Shown piece after piece: positions 5,285 through 8,034 of a stretch of 8,034 bases of DNA (the first letter of the stretch is position 1; each line of letters starts with the position of its first letter). The translations under genes and the position numbers were made by a program. The stretch comes from Prevotella sp. CAG:755 (lineage in GTDB: Bacteria > Bacteroidota > Bacteroidia > Bacteroidales > Bacteroidaceae). The DNA is taken from contig HF989181.1 in the NCBI GenBank assembly GCA_000431275.1, positions 1 to 8,034 of the forward strand, read 5' to 3'. The notes under the pieces were generated by a model. The model saw nothing but the letters and a program-made list of their open reading frames with translations. It was not told the origin of the DNA and ran no database searches.

Positions 5285-7441
5285 ATGGCAGCATTACAGA
5301 AAATCAGGAACAAAGGCGCGCTGCTGATGATTGTCGTCGGCTTAGCGTTGTTCGCGTTCATTGCCGAGGAATTTTTCCGCTCGATAGAAACCACGTCGAA
5401 CGACAGCAAAATGCAAGTCGGCGAGGTGCTCGGTGAAGATCTTTCGGCACAAGAATTCCAAACTATGGTCGATGAAGCCGCCGAAATCGCAAAACTTCAG
5501 CGCGGCGTCAACAGTCTGACCGACGATGAAATGACACAAATCAAGGACCAAGTATGGAACGATTTTGTCAGCTACAAACTCATCGAAGACGAAGCTCACA
5601 AGGCCGGACTGACCGTAACCGACGCCGAAGTGCAGGATGTGCTCCGCAAAGGTACCAATCCGATGCTCCTGCAAACGCCTTTCGTCAACCAGCAAACGGG
5701 CCGCTTTGATGTAAAAGGGCTTCAAGACTTCTTGAAGCAATATGAAGAGTTGCGCACAGGTGGCAGACAAGTCCCCGCAGAGTACGTTGAACAATACACA
5801 ATGCTCTACCACCTCTGGCAATATACAGAAAAGAACCTGCGCAAGCAGTTGCTCAGCAGCAAGTTCCAAAGCCTCATGGCCAACTCGTTCGTATCGAACC
5901 CCATCGCTGCCAAGATGGCATTCAATGACCGCAACCAAGAATCGGAACTGGCTCTCGTCGCCGTGCCCTACACCTCCGTCACAGACAAAGAGGTCACCGT
6001 GACAGACGACGACTTGAAAGCAAAATACAATGAAAAGAAAGAGATGTTCCGTCAGGACATTGAATCGCGCGACGTCAAATACATTGACGTCACTGTCACC
6101 GCCAGCGAAAAAGACCGCAACGACCTGACAGCCAAAATGAACGAGACCTATGCCCGCCTGCAAACCGCAGAAAACCCGGCCAGCGTCGTTAACACGTCTA
6201 AATCCGTTGTCCCTTATGCAGACGTGCCACTTTCGGTCAATGCGTTCCCCTCTGACATCCGTATCCAGCTTGATTCAATGAGCGCCGGAAGCACAAAAGC
6301 TCCGTACTACTACGCCGGCGACAACACCATGAACATCATCAAAGTCCTCGACAAGACCCAAGCGCCCGACTCCATCCTCTATCGCATGATTCAGGTCACC
6401 GGGAAAAGCCTTGACGAAGCCCACACGCGTGCCGACAGCATCTACAAGGCATTGGAGGGAGGAGCCCGCTTTGCCGATATCGCTAAGATCTACGGACAGA
6501 CCAGCGACAGCACATGGATGACGTCGCGCCAATACGAAGGTACTGTCATCGACGTGGATGGCGCCAAATACCTGAAAGCACTCAACACTACGGCCGTCAA
6601 CGGACTTGCTAACGTAGCGCTGACCCAAGGCAATCTCATCATCCAAGTGCTCGACCGCAAAGCCATGACGACGAAATACAACGTAGCCGTAATCAAATGC
6701 CCCGTGCAGTTCTCCACCTCGACTTACCAGTCGGCCCTCAACAAACTCAATGTTTTCCTTGGTAAAAACAAGACCTTGGCAGACATCGAGAAGAACGCTG
6801 CCCGTGAAGGCTACACCGTACTCGAACAGAAGAACCTCACCTCCACCGAACACAGCATCGGCCGCGTAGGCGGCGTCAAGGACGCCATGAAGTGGATCTT
6901 CGACGAGGCAGAAGCCGGCGACCTCTCACAACTTTACGAATGCGGTTCTGACAACGACCACCTGCTTGTCGTGGCTGTCACAGGCGTTCACGAAAAGGGG
7001 TACCGTCCGTGGGATGACGCTGAGGTTAAAGACTACTTGAAACAACTCGTCATCAACGACAAGAAAGCGGAACTCATCATGAACCGTGCCAAGGCAGTGA
7101 AAAACCTGGCCCAAGCAAAAGCTCAGAAAGGCGCAGTAGAAGAGAACCTGGCCGACGTGACATTCAACAACCCGCCATTCATCAGCGCATCCGGTGCCGT
7201 CGAGCCTGCCATCTCCGGCCGTGCCGCTGCAATGAAGAAAGGACAGTTCTCCGGCGCCATCAAAGGAAACGGCGGTGTTTACTTCTTCCAGCTGAACGGT
7301 CAGAAAGCTACAAACGAGAAATACGACCAGGCTGCGGAAGAAAGTAACCAAGCGCAAATGAACCTGCGTATCATGGCTAACCAACTGTCGGGCGATTTAG
7401 TCCGTGAAGGCAAAGTCATTGACCATCGCTACCGATTCTGA
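5285..7441 (+). CDS. ppiD: PpiD/SurA-like membrane-anchored periplasmic chaperone (peptidylprolyl isomerase family)
   Basis: The 718-residue protein resembles PpiD, an inner-membrane-anchored periplasmic chaperone that meets secreted proteins, including outer-membrane precursors, as they leave the Sec translocon. A short basic N-terminus (K6, R8, K10) is followed by one membrane helix at about residues 11-28. A SurA/PpiD-type N-terminal chaperone region (about 45-230) follows, with VGEVLGEDLSAQEFQTMVDE, VWNDFVSYKLIEDEAHKAGL and TDAEVQDVLRKG. A parvulin-like domain starts near 364 with LYRMIQVTGKSLDEAHTRAD and GGARFADIAKIYG. A long C-terminal part (about 480-718) resumes the chaperone fold. 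The usual RASHIL-type opening of active parvulin domains, with its histidine, is replaced by LYRMIQV, so isomerase activity is doubtful, as for E. coli PpiD. The gene has its own promoter and ends at a strong terminator, so it can be a single transcription unit. The symbol is by family resemblance. Confidence 0.9.
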   Translation: MAALQKIRNKGALLMIVVGLALFAFIAEEFFRSIETTSNDSKMQVGEVLGEDLSAQEFQTMVDEAAEIAKLQRGVNSLTDDEMTQIKDQVWNDFVSYKLIEDEAHKAGLTVTDAEVQDVLRKGTNPMLLQTPFVNQQTGRFDVKGLQDFLKQYEELRTGGRQVPAEYVEQYTMLYHLWQYTEKNLRKQLLSSKFQSLMANSFVSNPIAAKMAFNDRNQESELALVAVPYTSVTDKEVTVTDDDLKAKYNEKKEMFRQDIESRDVKYIDVTVTASEKDRNDLTAKMNETYARLQTAENPASVVNTSKSVVPYADVPLSVNAFPSDIRIQLDSMSAGSTKAPYYYAGDNTMNIIKVLDKTQAPDSILYRMIQVTGKSLDEAHTRADSIYKALEGGARFADIAKIYGQTSDSTWMTSRQYEGTVIDVDGAKYLKALNTTAVNGLANVALTQGNLIIQVLDRKAMTTKYNVAVIKCPVQFSTSTYQSALNKLNVFLGKNKTLADIEKNAAREGYTVLEQKNLTSTEHSIGRVGGVKDAMKWIFDEAEAGDLSQLYECGSDNDHLLVVAVTGVHEKGYRPWDDAEVKDYLKQLVINDKKAELIMNRAKAVKNLAQAKAQKGAVEENLADVTFNNPPFISASGAVEPAISGRAAAMKKGQFSGAIKGNGGVYFFQLNGQKATNEKYDQAAEESNQAQMNLRIMANQLSGDLVREGKVIDHRYRF

Positions 7442-7468
7442 TAGCGGACAGTCCCAGACTTCATACGC

Positions 7469-7510
7469 CGGGCCAACTTTTCAGAGAAGAAAAGTTGGCC
7501 CGCTTTTTTT
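7469..7510 (+). terminator. Intrinsic terminator of ppiD
   Basis: CGGGCCAACTTTTC (7469-7482) pairs perfectly with GAAAAGTTGGCCCG (7489-7502) around the loop AGAGAA. After one C comes a run of seven T (7504-7510). A 14-bp stem with a G+C-rich base and a T tract, 28 nt after the ppiD stop codon, is a textbook Rho-independent terminator. Confidence 0.93.
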
Positions 7511-7514
7511 CCTA

Positions 7515-7571
7515 CCTGACAGAAAAAAAAGATGCCGTGAAAGGAAAAACTATCGCAGTGACAGAAAAAAC
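7515..7571 (+). repeat. Intergenic repeat words shared with the lptC-ppiD spacer (copy B)
   Basis: CCTGACAGAAAAAA (7515-7528) equals 5105-5118. ATGCCGT lies at 7532-7538. GCAGTGACAGAAAAAAC (7555-7571) differs by one base from 5124-5140. In this copy the second word is part of the left arm and loop of the 20-bp hairpin, whereas in copy A no matching right arm exists. Confidence 0.4.
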
Positions 7572-7591
7572 TGTTACTGCGATAGTTTTTT
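7545..7591. terminator. Long 20-bp hairpin with flanking A and T runs (possible bidirectional terminator)
   Basis: The 20 bases at 7545-7564 (AAAAACTATCGCAGTGACAG) pair with 7571-7590 (CTGTTACTGCGATAGTTTTT) around a loop of six A. The only non-Watson-Crick pair is G7560/T7575, a wobble in RNA. The arms end in A5 and T5 (T6 with 7591), so it could terminate transcription on either strand. It lies 34 nt after the ppiD terminator. A second terminator, an attenuator in the pstS leader, or a palindromic repeat unit are all possible. Confidence 0.7.
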
Positions 7592-7730
7592 CTTATCTCA
7601 CCGCGACAGGAACCAACAACGCTGCGCCAGGCCACGAATAGAAATTCACGACTTTGTAACAGGGTTTTAGACATGAAAGGCCTACTTTTACACCGTCAAA
7701 ATCAAGCATCATTCTAAAACGACACTGCGA

Positions 7731-8034
7731 ATGAAAAGAACCGTACTTATCCTGTTCCTGACAGTCCTTGCCTGCTCGTTGGGAACGTTGTCGGCGCAAC
7801 GTATCAAAGGCAGCGACACCGTCCTACCCCTGTCGCAGGAACTCTCCGAAATGTACATGAAGACCAATCCCACCGCATCGGTAACCGTTACCGGAGGCGG
7901 AAGTGGCGTGGGAATATCAGCCCTGATGGACGGGACTACTGACCTCGCCATGGCCTCACGCGCCATCAAATTCAGCGAAAAGATGAAAATGAAGCAAGCC
8001 AAGCACACACCCGTGGAAGTAGTCGTAGCCTACG
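7731..8034 (+). CDS. pstS: Phosphate ABC transporter substrate-binding protein PstS family (5' part, cut by window end)
   Basis: The first 101 codons are present and run off the window. A basic N-terminus and hydrophobic core (residues 4-20) give a signal peptide with probable cleavage at LSA|Q (22/23); Cys15 in VLAC is an alternative but atypical lipobox. The mature part starts with IKGSDTVLPLSQ (25-36), then VTVTGGGSGVGISAL (51-65) and TDLAMASRAIK (70-80). These are the phosphate-binding loops of PstS-type periplasmic binding proteins: GSxT, a glycine-rich SGxG loop and the SR motif. The protein should capture phosphate in the periplasm for the PstCAB importer, whose genes would be expected just downstream. 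The ATG is set by the signal peptide and preceded by A-rich sequence. Phosphate specificity is inferred from the motifs. Confidence 0.9.
   Translation, partial: MKRTVLILFLTVLACSLGTLSAQRIKGSDTVLPLSQELSEMYMKTNPTASVTVTGGGSGVGISALMDGTTDLAMASRAIKFSEKMKMKQAKHTPVEVVVAY

Larger units (their letters stand above)
7442..7730 (+). other. ppiD-pstS intergenic region
   Basis: This 289-bp stretch contains no credible gene. It holds the ppiD terminator (7469-7510), repeat words shared with the lptC-ppiD spacer (7515-7528 and 7555-7571), and a second 20-bp hairpin (7545-7591), followed by about 140 nt of pstS leader. The only promoter-like sequence seen before pstS is CGACTTTG at 7649-7656, which misses two consensus bases of TAnnTTTG and has no TTTG at -33 spacing. 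A 14-codon frame beginning ATGAAAGGC (7673-7717) precedes pstS but has no supporting evidence. Confidence 0.5.

Noticed and set aside
5719..5738. Inverted repeat GCTTCAAG/CTTGAAGC in ppiD
   Set aside because: An 8-bp stem with a short loop is near chance expectation and encodes an ordinary helix of the chaperone domain.
7673..7717. 14-codon leader frame before pstS
   Set aside because: No conserved peptide, initiation context or overlap with a regulatory hairpin supports translation; short open frames of this size are common by chance.
1..8034. CRISPR array, phage, transposon, toxin-antitoxin or RNA gene
   Set aside because: I read both strands for spaced direct repeats, transposase or integrase motifs and tRNA- or rRNA-like sequence and saw none; the gene content is core housekeeping.

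Overview
The window looks like a core-genome segment of a Bacteroidota bacterium, most likely order Bacteroidales and perhaps Prevotella-like; the genus cannot be fixed from the sequence alone. Four things point there. The promoter elements match the TAnnTTTG -7 box of this phylum (101-108, 5226-5233, and a near match at 3091-3098). Start codons lack Shine-Dalgarno sequences and are instead preceded by A-rich stretches. The gene set fits: CTC-type L25, CoaX-type pantothenate kinase, lipoprotein-type LptC, and a roughly 720-residue PpiD-like chaperone. The protein sequences read like Bacteroidales orthologues. Sample lines I counted by hand are 53-57% G+C, which is high for the order. All supported genes lie on the + strand.

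Layout. Positions 1-196 hold upstream sequence, a promoter and a structured leader. Seven tightly packed genes follow: rplY (L25), pth (peptidyl-tRNA hydrolase), hslR-like (S4-domain RNA-binding protein), a flavodoxin-fold protein with an iron-sulfur-type cysteine cluster, coaX (type III pantothenate kinase), a FadL-like outer-membrane barrel, and lptC. Their junctions run from a 17-nt gap to a 14-nt overlap, so they probably form one operon. A second promoter, inside the 3' end of coaX, may serve the two envelope genes separately. A 175-bp spacer with its own promoter leads to ppiD, which ends at a textbook intrinsic terminator. A 289-bp intergenic region with a second, unusually long 20-bp hairpin separates ppiD from the start of a pstS-type phosphate-binding protein, cut by the window end.

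How the genes fit together. The first half concerns translation quality and ribosome upkeep (L25 binding 5S rRNA, recycling of peptidyl-tRNA, an Hsp15-like RNA-binding protein) plus coenzyme A synthesis. The second half concerns the envelope: a barrel protein, the LptC component of lipopolysaccharide export, and a membrane-anchored chaperone for outer-membrane proteins. pstS probably begins a separate phosphate-uptake operon.

No CRISPR array, phage gene, transposase, toxin-antitoxin pair, tRNA or rRNA was seen, and I found no clear undescribed system. The features most worth a second look are RNA-level: a 15-bp hairpin inside the pth coding region, two stacked leader structures before rplY, the 20-bp hairpin before pstS, sequence words shared by the two spacers flanking ppiD, and two in-phase slippery heptamers (hslR, coaX).
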